Source: Narthecium ossifragum (Eukaryota > Streptophyta > Magnoliopsida > Dioscoreales > Nartheciaceae). Taken from it: a DNA stretch of 64,000 nt. The position numbers were made by a program, and so were the translations under genes. Below are positions 1 to 12,182 of the stretch, in pieces. Location of the stretch: NCBI GenBank assembly GCA_963920575.1, contig OY986967.1, positions 26,465,384 through 26,529,383 on the forward strand. Reading direction: 5' to 3'. Each line of letters opens with the position of its first letter. Within the stretch, counting starts at the first letter, position 1. The notes below the pieces were generated by a model, which did no database searches, was not told the origin of the DNA, and saw only the letters and a list, made by a program, of their open reading frames with translations.

Positions 1-2743
1 AATACCATCAGAACCTCTATATGATGCAGCATACACATCAAGCCCAATCACTCTACATGGTGGAAGTTCACCTTAAGTAATCTTAGTAAATCTCAACCAC
101 CTTTCATCCAGCTTATGTTCAAAAATACCGTCTCTAGCAACATTTCTTGTCTGCAGCATTTAGCAAACACCATTTTCCTCTACATTGCAACTAAAATATT
201 AAAAACGAGTCTATGCTCTATTATGACTAAAATCATACAGTTCCCCTTTAACAAGCTTTACAGTGTCTCTTAGAAAAACATTTTTTTTCTCTTCATTCCT
301 GAAAAAATAGAAGCCTCATTATGCAGCTTCTAAAACATCCTAGGTAGTTAAACAAGAATAACTAGTTGCTACCGAGTAGTTTATGAAGACGTGTTGAATG
401 ACACACAAGCAGAAAATAAACCATGTAATAACTAGTGAACAACTTTAATGTCTCAAAATATACTTAGTAATATTACTAGGCACAAGAATCGTCCTTGTAA
501 ATTAATGCACTAAAGGCTTAAATTGGTCTCATGTGCCATGAGAATATGTAATATTTCTCACGGAAACAGACAAGACCTCCAACTCAAGTAAATCAAAGCA
601 TAATTTTGCAAAATAAAATCTACTAGAAAAATATAAAAATACAGGTCTCCCACGCCTCCTAAGCATACTCTGCTTTTCCTTATTATGTTTTGCTTTCCAC
701 TTCTCCACTCCCCTTCAGATGACAAAAACCAACACTGTCCACCTTAGACAAATATCGATTTACTCAATTGGAGAAATAATGATTGGGCTGCTTCATCTAA
801 TGATACTCGTTATCCATTGTACTCTATAGCTTGAAGAAAAAAGTGATCACACTATTGGAGGAGACTACATTTACCCTCCAAAACATTTCCAGAGTCTAAT
901 TGAAGAAAGCGATAAGCTCCCTAAGTCTAAATACATGAATGAGGTTAGTTTGTAAACCTTGGGGTAGGAATTGCTAGATTATGGTATTGAGCACAGTTCT
1001 AAAAAGCGATAAGCTCCCTAAGTCTCCGAGGATTGTTGTCGTCATCAACAATGCCTGATCTATATAGAGTAAACTGCTTTACCAGAGATGAGATCCATTT
1101 ACACTCCTTCCTTTGAAGTGTATGAAGTTAAACATGAACGGCAGTAGGAGTAGGACCTGAATGTCAGTATAACTAAAAATCATATCATAATATACATATT
1201 CACAGCAGCCTCAATAATGCTAGAATTGGCTTGCGTCACAATATAACCAGGCATTTACAACTACATATACTCGATATTCGGAACACAGTTATTTTATTTT
1301 CTGCTCCTCACAGGAACCATATACAGAACAAATCCTGAACGTGATTGTGAAGTGTCAATCAGATAATCAAAGCTAATAACCATGTAAAAAAGTAAGACAT
1401 ATATATTCAGTTAAACTGTAGACCCAAAACAACATCCTGTGGCGAAATACTTTCTGAAAATATCAATATCTGAGAACCATGTAAAAAAGGCTGCTAGCCA
1501 TTCTTGGTCCTAATTGTTTAATTCTTCAAGTAACTCTGGCTACATACTACACAGAAATAGTTTAAAAACACTTCCAACCTAACTCTATAATTCTATCTGG
1601 AAACAACAATACACCTAGTCACGAACTTATCTAAATGACAACAGTGGAAAAAGTTGCATAATTCTTCAAACTACTCTAGCTCCATAATACACGCAGATGG
1701 TTAGAGAGAGCTTCTATTCTTGCATAAAGCATTAAAAATACCAAAATCACGTTCAGGAAACTTGAGAAGATAATGGCGAAAAAGTTTGAGTAGACTGACC
1801 CTGGTGTAGCAACCGAAAGCTGTGGTGAAGCACCTGAGTGAAAGGAGTAAGCTTGTTTCGCTCCATCAACAACTCTGAGAGATACCTGCCAAGTAATTTG
1901 CCCTGCTCTTAAGTAATTATCTATCAGAAACCAGTCCATGCACAAAAAGCCTAAATTATAGAGATTATAGAAACCAATGAGGCATCCCAATCTAGTACAT
2001 CCCGTCTCACAAGTGATAATTAAACTCTAATAACAGCGGCCAGTATTAAGCCTTCCCAACAGCAACAAATGAGAAGGAAGGACAATAAGTCCTTGCCACA
2101 ACAAAATTTTCCACAGGCTAAAGAAAAACAAATCACGCATCTTCAAAGAACACAACCACAAGGCTGAGCAACCCCCACGATTAGGACAAAACAGGTCAGT
2201 AAAGATATCATCTTTTACCTACAAATCAGTACTCGACCATCAAAACAAAAGATCAACAGCTCTGACTAGCATGCAGACCGCATTTTTAGCACAACCAGGA
2301 GGTTGACTCTCATATCATAAGTGAATCATCTATATATAACGGTAAGACCTCCACAAAGCATCAAGATCGCATTCCACCCAAAGCCCAGATATGTCTATAT
2401 TACTAGACCCAAGAAAACAGAAACCCAGTCCAAATCCCTATCATTCATCTCCGAGTTGTAGTAATTCAGACAAATCACACAAAAAATATGCTCCTCTGAC
2501 ATCAAGAACAACTCAAAGTTCCGAACTTTAGACCAATCCGAGTTGTAGTAATTCAGACAAATCACACAAAAAATATGCTCCTCTGACATCAAGAACAACT
2601 CAAAGTTCCGAACTTTAGACCAATCCGCGACAAAAGAAGAAAATCCAAGATACCAAGCACAAAACACCATAAAAGCATCGCGATCGCAATCGAATTCGAC
2701 GATCCAACACAGAGATCGAAAAGAAACAGAAAGATGTGCGCAC
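1..2743 (-). other. Intron 1 (or flank) of the KH-protein gene, no other gene seen
   Basis: AT-rich DNA with no recognisable exon on either strand. The open stretch at 1676-1990 has no family resemblance and no splice logic. It contains an 87-bp tandem duplication at 2451-2627. Confidence 0.4.
2451..2627. repeat. 87-bp perfect tandem duplication
   Basis: Two adjacent copies, 2451-2537 and 2538-2624, look identical by eye, as expected for a recent duplication. 87 is a multiple of three, so the reverse frame shows a repeated 29-residue block, but this lies in the presumed intron. Confidence 0.9.
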
Positions 2744-2850
2744 TTCTCCTGCTCGAAGATGGCGGTGGAGGCGTGGCGAATGGCAGGGTGCGGGGAGTGG
2801 GGGCCGGTGGACGGGGATGGGGAGTACGCCATGTACCTCCCTGACGCCAT
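2744..2850 (-). CDS. KH-domain RNA-binding protein (QKI/SPIN1-like), first coding exon only
   Basis: The exon starts at the ATG at 2850 and gives 35 codons plus two bases (MASGRYMAYSPSPSTGPHSP... ending near FEQE). This N-terminus is typical of plant STAR/KH proteins, which bind RNA in the nucleus and affect splicing or flowering time. The KH domain itself is encoded by later exons that are not in this window. The exon ends in GAGAA followed by gt at 2743-2742, so the next exon should start by completing a Lys codon. No later exon is visible down to position 1, so intron 1 is longer than 2.7 kb or the copy is truncated. An upstream in-frame TTG at 2892 could extend the frame, but the ATG gives the known family start. 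Family call by memory of the conserved N-terminus; moderate confidence. Confidence 0.62.
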
Positions 2851-2940
2851 GAATCCTGCGGCGCCTCCGTCCGATTCCAGCGAGATCTCCAAACACCACG
2901 AAGCAGCCCTCTTCTCGTCGGTGGAGAACCCGAGAGAGAG

Positions 2941-2950
2941 GTATTTATAG
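2941..2950 (-). promoter_or_regulatory. TATA box of the KH-protein gene
   Basis: On the minus strand this reads CTATAAATAC, about 90 bp upstream of the ATG at 2850. Spacing and sequence fit a plant TATA box with a short 5' UTR. Confidence 0.5.
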
Positions 2951-3399
2951 TGGAGGGTTGCAAGAGGGAACAGGGACTAGGAGCCATTATTACTGCTCAC
3001 GTAGTAACAACGCAGTGATAAAAATATCCTATTTTTACAAAGGCTTTTTTTAACATATACCTCCCTACAAACTATCATAATTGCAAGAACAGTACCTAAA
3101 GCCCCAATATAGGCAACAAGATACGTATGCGGGGGGATAAGAATACAAACACTTCGACAAGGCGATTTCTAAAAATTTAGGATATGGAAACGTCGAGAAT
3201 ACGGCAGTGTAATTAAATATTTATAAGTTTATAATAAGAAGTTGACTTTAAAATTTTGAAAATCTCATACATCCAATATCAAATAGCTAGAACATTGCAT
3301 GTTATCTCTAAAAATCAAAACATCTGCTTACTTAGCAATCCAATTATCTACATTGGAGCTTGGTAACTTGACTTGGAAAGAACCCTTTCTTAGTTTTGG

Positions 3400-3630
3400 G
3401 AGGGCGCCATTCATGAAAAATACGTATCTCATGTAATAACTCCTTAATAAAAAAACTCAACCATCCCCATAAGCTTAAGTTTTTCGGATGATTGGTTAAG
3501 ATAATATGCTATGAAAGGAGAGGGCATGCGTACATGAGAGGACATGGTAGGCTATAAATATAACTTTGGGTTTGATTGGTGAAGTTAATATTCTAGAAGG
3601 CAACTGAGATTTTTCATGAATGGCGCCCTC
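3400..3630. repeat. Inverted-repeat element, 21-bp perfect arms
   Basis: GAGGGCGCCATTCATGAAAA at 3400 is matched by its reverse complement ending at 3630, with about 190 bp between. No target duplication was found, so the element type is unknown. Confidence 0.5.
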
Positions 3631-4074
3631 TAATGGCCAATTCAAATGCAGTACTACAAACAAAGAATTCCAACCCTTCTGATATTCTAATTCAGCATCC
3701 TCAATAGGAGATTCTAGGTAGTCCCCTTGGGCAATCTTAGTCATGAGATAGAATCCATGGTAGACAAAGGAGCAAAGAAAGTGGAGTAAAAACGAGTGGA
3801 GAATCAGTGGTGGTTTGTCTCAATCTTAGCCAGGCTATTGATTGAGAATTTCTAGTAGTGTCGTGATACATATGCCAACATAATATAAGTCTCCGTTTCA
3901 ATAGAGACTGTAGAGCCTGATGAGATGACAGCTTTCCAGGAAAAGATTAAGCATTTATAAAGAGGTTGTTTTCTTTTCATTTCATTTTTTTTTTACAAGT
4001 TGAGCCTAACGGCTGGTGAAATGCAGTAAAAATTAGAGGTTGTTATGAAGGTGATTTATGAGTTTTGGGGGGTT

Positions 4075-4192
4075 GTGTTTAGTTGCACAGAGTGAATTCC
4101 AAACGCTTTTATCGAAGTGACCAAATGGACCTAACACTTCGCCACTTCAGTAAAAGACTTCACTTGGTGTCTACACTCGCTCAACCAAACAC
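4075..4192. mobile_element. Small TIR element (MITE), about 118 bp
   Basis: The left end reads GTGTTTAGTTG and the reverse complement of the right end reads GTGTTTGGTTG, with further partial matching inward. The size and the GTTTGGTTG-type ends suit a hAT/Harbinger-like MITE. No clear target duplication. Confidence 0.4.
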
Positions 4193-4663
4193 TTAAAAAA
4201 AAGAGTTAACCTGACAGTGTTGTTCTTAGATCTTGGTAACAACTTTGTGGGAGTTTTCATTGTGCCGAGTCAATTGAATGGCTCCTAGGAATATGCTATT
4301 AAAGTCATCACCTGCATAACGTTTGAAGAATATATTATTTTTTTACATCCGAGCGGATAAATAATTCCAGCATGATCCAATGTTGGATAGTTTTATTTCT
4401 TTCCTAGTCTATCAGAAGATTGATGTGTTTCAAAAAATTAAATCCTATGGCCCATGAAGGAGACTTTGAATACCTTGCGCTACAAGAAGTTGGTAGGTGC
4501 AAGCAACTAGAGGTGACTAAATTGGCATCAATGTTCTAGAGCTTAGGATAGTGATCCATTGGTCTTCAGTTTGAGAAAGGCAACAAGTAGATTTCTTCTA
4601 CCTGTTGACAATAGCATATCTAAAGTATGACATGCAAGATCAAGGGAAAACTAGTTCCTTGCC

Positions 4664-4860
4664 TTTTTTTAAGGCCAAAGAACTAGACATTCATCCAAGG
4701 AGTTGAGGATCAGGCATGTCTCACACCCATAATAATCTAAAGGCCGATGCACTACCCAGTCTTGGTGCAGGCCTGCAGCCCTGGCTCGAGAAACTACATT
4801 GAATCGGCTTCTTGGCGCCGAGCCAGTGCCATGAGAGCCATGAATTCCGTCCAAACCTCA
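4664..4860 (-). mobile_element. Possible retroposon 3' fragment
   Basis: Read on the minus strand, a GC-richer stretch ends in CTTTGGCCTTAAAAAAAGG, like the 3' end and A-tail of a LINE or SINE. There is no coding similarity and no target duplication, so this is a guess based on composition and tail. Confidence 0.25.
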
Positions 4861-5497
4861 GGAGATATGGTATATGCCTCAAAAATCTGATGACCCCGCT
4901 TCAGGTGGATCAAGTAAGGGATCAAGTAGAAAGATTGTCAGTTTCCTATTTGTTCACTTTCTTTCCATTTGCATCTAAAAATTTCGTGTACGAATACGCC
5001 ACATGCTATTCAAACATATGCATGCCTTCATTGCATGAAAACTCCCACAAAGTTGTTATCAAATAAATAAACTCATAGATATCAGGAACCATTTTTATTC
5101 TCATTGCAAATCTTCACGATTTAAAGAACAGTCGAGAAGAAAGCAGATGATCCATAGAATCAAAAACAAATTTAATTTACAAGAACATATGATATTCTGA
5201 TGTTAGGAATTAGGATTGCTAGTGTTATTACCTCAATACTTTTCCTCAGAAAACGGAACAAAGAGACATCTCTTCATTTGTACATCATTCTATAATACGT
5301 GCCACCCCTTCAATCTTTTTCAAGCCAAAAAAGAAGATAGAGTGCAATTAAAAGAATGGAATCTGCAAGAAAATGGAACAAGAAACAAATTAAAAATCAA
5401 TCCTGTACATGACCAAGTAAAATAGAATAGCCAAGTTAAGTACCTCTACAGAGGAATTCTTGGCTGTGATCTCAAGAAGCCCATAGTTCCATTCTTA

Positions 5498-6166
5498 TCA
5501 GACGCAGAGCATGAATCTGGAAGCCGGGAAGACCAACCCGGAGAAGCAAACAAGGCAAACAGTCACGAGATAGTGCGAGCACCACCGGAGAGGCCTCCAC
5601 CGGACCTCGACGCTCGAACTCTTGACCCTCTTCGACACCTGCGGCTCTCTAGACAAATCAAAGCTGGCCCCCTTCATCCGCAGTTCCTGCACGCACCGCG
5701 CCAGAGCCCGCGCGTCGACCCTCTCCCTCTGCAACTCCCTCGACACCCTCCAATACTCGCAGATCCTCATCTGCACACAGGAAACAATGGTGAAAGAAGT
5801 GAGGAGAGAGAGGCAAGATGGTACCCACCAATTCTTGCAGGCCTTTCGGGCGTCGTCCTGCGAGACCGCAGCGTTGAAGAGGAGCGCGAAGAAGATGGCG
5901 TGGAAGGCGAAGAAGAGGGAGGAGAGGGCGAAGGCCTCGTGCTTGATGGTGTCAAGCCGGGATTCTTTGGCGCCGATTAGGCCGGCGATGAGGTCCTCCT
6001 CGCGCTGCCAGAGCTTGAGAAGGAGGAGGTGGCCGGGGCTCTCGGAGATCTCAGTGAGCGGATGGTGGTGGATGGCAGTAGTGCCGCTGCCGGCGGAGAT
6101 GCTTGGCTCTTCGGAATGGCTATCTATTGGGATTTCGACGACATGGGTTTCCTTGGCTTCTGCCAT
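5498..6166 (-). CDS. Plant-specific three-helix membrane protein of unknown function
   Basis: Single exon, 222 aa, ATG at 6166. It has the conserved block ISESPGHLLLLKLWQREED at about residues 40-58. Hydrophobic segments lie at about 78-100, 113-133 and 195-217. Between the second and third is a basic cytosolic-looking segment (RELQRERVDARALARCVQEL). The C-terminus ends in a helix with CFSGLVFPASRF. I recognise this as a conserved uncharacterised plant transmembrane family; no biochemical role can be given. Length is about normal for the family. Open frames on the other strand at 5573-6176 are shadows of this GC-rich exon. Confidence 0.8.
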   Translation of the reverse strand: MAEAKETHVVEIPIDSHSEEPSISAGSGTTAIHHHPLTEISESPGHLLLLKLWQREEDLIAGLIGAKESRLDTIKHEAFALSSLFFAFHAIFFALLFNAAVSQDDARKACKNWWVPSCLSLLTSFTIVSCVQMRICEYWRVSRELQRERVDARALARCVQELRMKGASFDLSREPQVSKRVKSSSVEVRWRPLRWCSHYLVTVCLVCFSGLVFPASRFMLCV

Positions 6167-6872
6167 GGAGATCTAAACGAGTTGGCGAGAATCAAGAAAT
6201 CTAAGATCTGGGTTTTGTTGTAGAGTACGAGATCTTTGAGTGAGAGTTCTCAAAATGGAAACTTTTGCGGAGAAATGAGATTTTAGAGAGAGAAGAGGAG
6301 ATAGGAGGTTAAGAGAGGGAAAGAAATCCAAAAGTGGATGAGGAGAAGTTACGAGGGACGGAGAGTTATTTGAAACGCTTGATGGGCTAACGGTCAAAAT
6401 TCTTGGATAGAAGGGGTTTGGCGCTCAACGGTCATATCAGGATACCCTTATTAAAGGCTTCTATTGGACCGTTGGGGCTCAAAATCAATCAGGATTATAA
6501 ATTTACTGTGCTTTGTAAATTTGAATAGTTCAATTTGATGCAAATTTTCTTTTCCCGAGTATGTTCAGAGACATGAAATGATTAGCTAACACTGTAAGAT
6601 GAGATATTATGAAGAAAAAAAAATCGGAAATACAGGGGCAACAGCATCAGCGCAATTTCCTCCTACGTTTGATACTGTGCAAAACTTTGTTCCTCTGCCG
6701 TATAGATTCAACAACACATCCTCGTTGCTATTATACATCACAATAGTTTAATAAAGCCTCATGCAACTGGGTCCACATTTCAGCCAGTACAACACATTAA
6801 GTACATGGAAATACAGACAATATATTGGAAACTGCCTTTTTTTATCATCCTAAAAGACTCATTGCAACAGAG

Positions 6873-9800
6873 CTATGAAGACGGAGTTGCTATTAAATTC
6901 TTGTTCTTGGGTGGTGGATTTCCTCCAGCAAGCAGCACATAGGAATAAAAGCAAATCATAGCAGCACTGCAATCAAGTCAAAGAATGCACCTAGTAAGAA
7001 TAGCATCCAAAGTTGGAATAACATATTGCATAGATCAAGAGCAAGGAATACCTAATGAATACGTAGAATCCTGAAGGAAAGACTTGCTTCGTCTGTATCA
7101 AGGAAGAGAATCATCATTAGCACAAGGAATGAAGATAGAATTGGTTCTTGGTTCATCTGTGATAGTTATTATACCATGGAGTATGATCGAAATTGCTTCC
7201 AGAGAAGTGCAGCAGCAAGGGCTGCAATATGAAAGGAAATGATCAAAGGGACATCAAGGATGCTTAAACATAACATAAGTTTGTTGAAAAGTTTCGGTAA
7301 TATAATGTTAAAGAACCAGACAGACGAAATCATCCAAATATTCAATGTGTTCAACTTACATAAGCTTCATATACCCAAAAATGTGGACTGTATCGACAAT
7401 AATCACACTTATATTAGCAGATAATGTTTGCTAATATCATGCAGCTGAATATTGTGTAGGTTGGGATATATGACTTTGGGCTCTGAACAGCAGTTAGCAA
7501 GAATCAGATCATCAGCTCAATTTTTCCAAACATTTTCACCAAAATTAGAAGAACAGAGCGCTGCCAAATGAAGATCTTTTCACAATCCAAAGATAAGTTT
7601 GTCAGGCAACAGCAAAAGGCAAGTCTAATAATACGGATTTATCTAAATCGTCCTTTGGAAGCAATAAATACTTCTTTCATCCTTCTCAACTCAGAGGATA
7701 TTGTAACCGTCTATGACATATACTCTCCAACAAGGCAAATCAAAATTACAACATACCTGCTTGCCCCAATATGAATGGTAAGCTGGATTTCCTTTCTCTC
7801 CATATTTTTAAGCTAAATACACTCAACGCCAGTATTGAACCCCCAAATAGTGTCCCAGTAGCTAAGCTTGCTGGGTTTCTTGAAACTAGGAACCCGATAA
7901 GCCCTCCTGCAAATACAAATCCACCTGCGCCAGGAGAACTCGGAAATCAGATGACAGCCATTCCAACAAACAGCCTACAGGTAAAGCGAGTATACAAATT
8001 GGTCACTAAGAAGCAATTTAGGCATTCTTTCTACTGGTTCTGCTTGGGGATCCAACTAATGTCATTAAACCAAAAAAGAAGCTTATGACAAGTTTTGTAC
8101 CACCCAAAACATAATCTTTAAGTTAGAGGAGGAGAAGATTTGGAAGTAACGAAATACTTGTGTCAGAGAACAAGATACAAGATCAAAAGGAAGCAATAGA
8201 GAGTAAAAAACACCACTAGTTAACAGTGAAGAATCCAAACTGGTAATAAGTCTCAAATAAAATCTCATCAAAAATCGTAATGTCACCAAGCTATGATCAA
8301 GTCCTTGCACATGCTACAAGGAATCCTTGAAAATATTTCAGCTATAGGAAACTTCCAATGCATTTTCATAAAGAAAGATGCACCAGTACATAAAGAGACC
8401 AGACTACTGTGAACTTACAAAAAAATTATTCCTTGTCCTAGAAAGACACTTTCAATAAAAAACTCACCACCAGATCCATCAAGGAAGAAGAATGGTGCTT
8501 TCAGAGAAACCTTAAATCTCTACAACCTACATGGCAGCACAATGTAGCCAATATCACTGACATTTTCTCTAACAATAATGCACCTGCACTATCCGACGGC
8601 ATGGATTTCTTCCACTATATAGAAAAAGTAAATCATACTAAAAGTTTAAGATTCACTCACTAAAACCAATAAACAGATGCAGAAAAAGAAAAGTGTCAAG
8701 AATGAATACAAGGCTCAACCGAGTGTGGCTTAGATGGACAACATCACAGTTAAAACCCGACTCTGTTTAAGATGTAAACTGAATGAAATGTATTCATTAT
8801 TCTCTGATACTAGAATAACATAATACCTGGCATGCCAGATAACAACTGTATCAGAGGTTAACAAGAAGTCAGTAACAATGTTTTTGGTATGCAAGCAAAA
8901 ATTACTAAGATTTAAGATTTCAGCCTTACCAAAAGGGATTCCTAAGCAAAAATCATGGATCTTCGCACATCTCTTCTTTTCAAGTGCACCTTCATTTGCT
9001 GCAGCCATATCTGTCCCTTTTTTTTCAACAACTGTTGGATACGACTTGACAGGCTCTTCTATTAGTTGTTTTTGCTCATCCTCCATAGAGGTTACACCAC
9101 TATTGGCTTCAAAACCATGTGTCTTTGAGCTGCCTGGAAGGCACATAGAAACCGATAGCTAGAAATGTATAAAGGCGCTCATTAGTGAATAACTTCTCAA
9201 AGCCACCAAAGCCGCTGGTTAACAAGTTTGCAGGAGACAAAGTAAAACTCCTTCGACACTATCTGCTCTTTCCAGTTTGAATCCAAATATATACCAACAA
9301 AAACAAAAGAAAAGGGGACCAAGTCATGTAACAACACCACCAACAGAAACAACTCGTACCAAGTTATTTAAACAAAGTACAGTTTCTCATTAATGATCTT
9401 TCTTATATCTGAGTCTATATGAGTTTGCTACAAATACATGATCCTACAATCATGAACATTTCTGACTGCGCAATAAAAAAGCACTCATTTTCATCCTAAA
9501 TGTTTCCAAATGTCCTATTTACAGGAGGACTGCACATTCATTATCAGCACGGTCAGGTATATAAGTTATAACGACATTTCTCAAGAACCTCTAACTAATT
9601 CATGATTTGAAAACTCTCCCTTCGTTGGTCACAAAGCTCACATCATTAAACTCGAGAAACTTACCTGTCGTCACTGATTTATCACAAAGCTCCAATTATT
9701 TGATTCATCTATCAAAGAAACACCCTTTTTCCTTTCTCATAAACCTCTGAGTATTTGAGTTCATAACTTGTTGCATTGTAAACTCTAACCATCCTTTTCT

Positions 9801-10223
9801 TTTTTCGTTTTCCTTTTGTCCTCTTTTTCCAAACTAGAAACCCCAGTCAGCCCGATCTCACTTCCATCCAAATATCTCCATCCATAAACTCGCATCATTT
9901 ACTCCTCATTCCATAACATATAAGCAAGAACGAATCATAAGTAAGCAATTACCAATCAACAAAATTCCATCTTTCAATACCCACGGTGCTAAATTGCTGC
10001 AAAAAGACAAACTAAACTGCGTGCATAACTTCGACCTACGTCGTACCTTCGGTGAGACAACATTGGAGAGCTTAAGTCCGAGGTCCGAGTAACTCCTGCG
10101 ATCGACCCCTAATCCTTGAGCGAAAGAAGCCCTTGAATGGAGTGGAGCGAGGCGAAGCCCCTTACTCGAAACCAAGCCACTCATCCCCCATACCTTAGGC
10201 CCCGAATGCTGCACAGTCGCCAT
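6873..10223 (-). CDS. FAX1: FATTY ACID EXPORT 1-like plastid envelope protein (TMEM14 family)
   Basis: Six exons: 10223-10040, 9133-8930, 7924-7757, 7221-7175, 7092-7052, 6966-6873; 738 nt, 245 aa, phases consistent. FAX proteins export free fatty acids across the plastid inner envelope for lipid assembly outside. The first ~60 residues are rich in Ser, Arg and Ala like a transit peptide. A Glu/Lys-rich linker follows, then AKIHDFCLGIPFG (about 118-130) opens the TMEM14 domain with Gly-rich helices (GGLIGFLVSRNP, GTLFGGSILAL). LPFILGQA and ALAAALLWKQF follow, and the C-terminus has LLAGGNPPPK. The exon 1 donor was placed at CGAC|GTAGGT because the nearer AAG|GTACG breaks the frame. FAX1 versus a paralogue is not certain. 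It is divergent from the ArfGAP gene. Confidence 0.88.
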
Positions 10224-12182
10224 GGGTTTGTCGGCGGAACAATGGAGTTAAGGATCCAATCTACAAGAAATCGAGATCGCAGAAAAGTTATTAGCAAATT
10301 TCCCAAAAGGAGATAAAATCAATCAGAATATTCGATTAAAGCACCAAAAGATCAACAAAATTAGTAAGAATTCGACATGGAGATTCGATGGATTCCGAGA
10401 TTGGGCCAACCTGAGAGAAATCGAAGTACGAAATCTTGCTCTCTTTCGATCCAAAAAAGTTAACCGGATTTGCGCGTGCCGAGAGGGGTTAAGGACATGA
10501 ATGTTCTAAAGATTTACAACAAATAGGTTATCTATCGACACGTCACTGAATCTACGATAACTACATTGCACCAATCGTAACGAAATCAATGACTTTCCAG
10601 ATGGAGCAGTAGAATTCTGCCACGTAACCAATTTGAGCTTAACTATTCTCCTCCTTAGAGGAGCGAACCGCCGTCTTCTCTAGAAGCCCGTTGCCCAACT
10701 TGAATGGATCTCTCCGGCGGCGGCTGAGAGTTGGGGTGGACTCGGGGTAAAGATGATCCGCGAGTGTTCAGACCGCAATTATGGTTGAGCCCTGTTCAAA
10801 CACACCACCCAACAACACCCATGTGGTTTGAAACAGGTGGTCAAAAAGAAGAGAAGCTTCTCAAAAATTAATTAACCAAATATTGCAATATTCCTCAATT
10901 GTTCACCAAAAGCACCACAATAATTATTTTAACACGATGATAATGTCCTTTTTGATAGCCCATTTATGAGTAATATATGAACTAACCCATGCTGGATAGT
11001 AGCATAAAGATTCCCAAAAGGTACAAAGTGGTTGCTAAAAGTTGGCTCCACGACTAACATCTATGATTGAGCCATCAATTAGCAACAGCTACAGCTATTT
11101 TCTATTGCAAAACAAGTGCCAATTTTAGTGTTATTATTACCCAAATTGATTTAGATTGGGCTTAATAATACCAGGTCGTACTCGTATAGCAACCAACAAA
11201 AGCGTGTCAAAGCTTATACGACGGAGAGGAGCTTATTATATCGTTGTAGAGTAGTCATATGACTCATGTGGCGCTTTCCATCTTGTTTAGCTGCGAATAT
11301 CTCCACCGAATCATCCCCAAAAAATTACAGGTGAATGATCGGTTCCATCGCCAATTCCGCCTCATGGTTCCCTCAGATTGGATTCTTTGAATGTTGATCG
11401 ATCGGATGGCTTTTTTCATGGCATTGGTTGCTTATAGTTGTGAGTCTTGTTCGAAGTTTTGATTGCTGAGTCTGTGTTATTGTTTTTTTTGAGTTCATGT
11501 TCTTCAGATTTCTTGGGGGTTTGATTGTTCTGGGCTATGATTGAAAAGGTCAATTTTTGGTATTTTGGTTGGTTTTCCCCTGTTGGGTCGCTGGAAAAGG
11601 TGTTAGAACGGCGATTCCATTCCAGCTGTCTTCTTTGTTTTGATTCTTTTAGGTTATTAATAGCTAGATCAGTTCTTGATTGAACTGGGTCTTTTTGTGG
11701 ATACGCTGAATCTTGCTTCTTGTGAGTTTAAGCGGCTTGAAGGATTATACTTTCAAATTTTTGCTTATAAGAACTTTGGAAAATCGTATGAAATTGTATT
11801 TTTAGTGGCTTGAACGTATTAGGAATGTTGTTTAGAAACTTGATTATATGCAATGTACTCAAACACTAATGAATATTCTTGTTGCTTCCGCAGCTGAAAC
11901 CCAAAAGGCATGTTCTGTATCATTAGAAGCTGAATAGTATTTTAAATTGCTATCAGAACTTCTAAAACGGATCTTTGACATTGTATTCCTAAGATGAAAT
12001 TGTGGTATCCTTACAATTATAATTGGACAAATGCTTGATTTCGGAATAGGATTTAGTTGATTAAACTGGGAAAGCACGCGTAATTGCTTTTTCTTACATC
12101 CTCGTTTATTGACCTTTTCTGAGATGTTTCGGAATGTAGGAGACTATATTTGTAGCATACTTTGAGAGTTTACAAGCAAAGG
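10224..12182. promoter_or_regulatory. Divergent promoter region of FAX1-like and ArfGAP genes
   Basis: The two start codons face away from each other, 1959 bp apart. The right half probably holds a non-coding first exon of the ArfGAP gene: TTACAG|GTGAATG at 11330/11331 looks like a donor and GGAATGTAG ending at 12139 like the acceptor, leaving a T-rich 5' UTR intron. No MITE with clear ends was seen here. Confidence 0.35.

Larger units (their letters stand above)
3001..5497. other. Intergenic region with repeat fragments
   Basis: No gene recognised. It holds a 21-bp inverted repeat (3400-3420 / 3610-3630), a small MITE-like element (4075-4192), a 24-bp inverted repeat (about 4237-4260 / 5035-5058) and a possible retroposon fragment (about 4664-4860). 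Confidence 0.5.

Noticed and set aside
5573..6176. Three long open frames on the plus strand over the membrane-protein gene
   Set aside because: They are antisense shadows of a GC-rich coding exon; the minus-strand frame has clear conserved motifs and helices.
10040..10047. Alternative exon 1 donor AAG|GTACG in the FAX1-like gene
   Set aside because: It would leave phase 0, while exon 2 needs phase 1; CGAC|GTAGGT seven bases downstream restores the frame.
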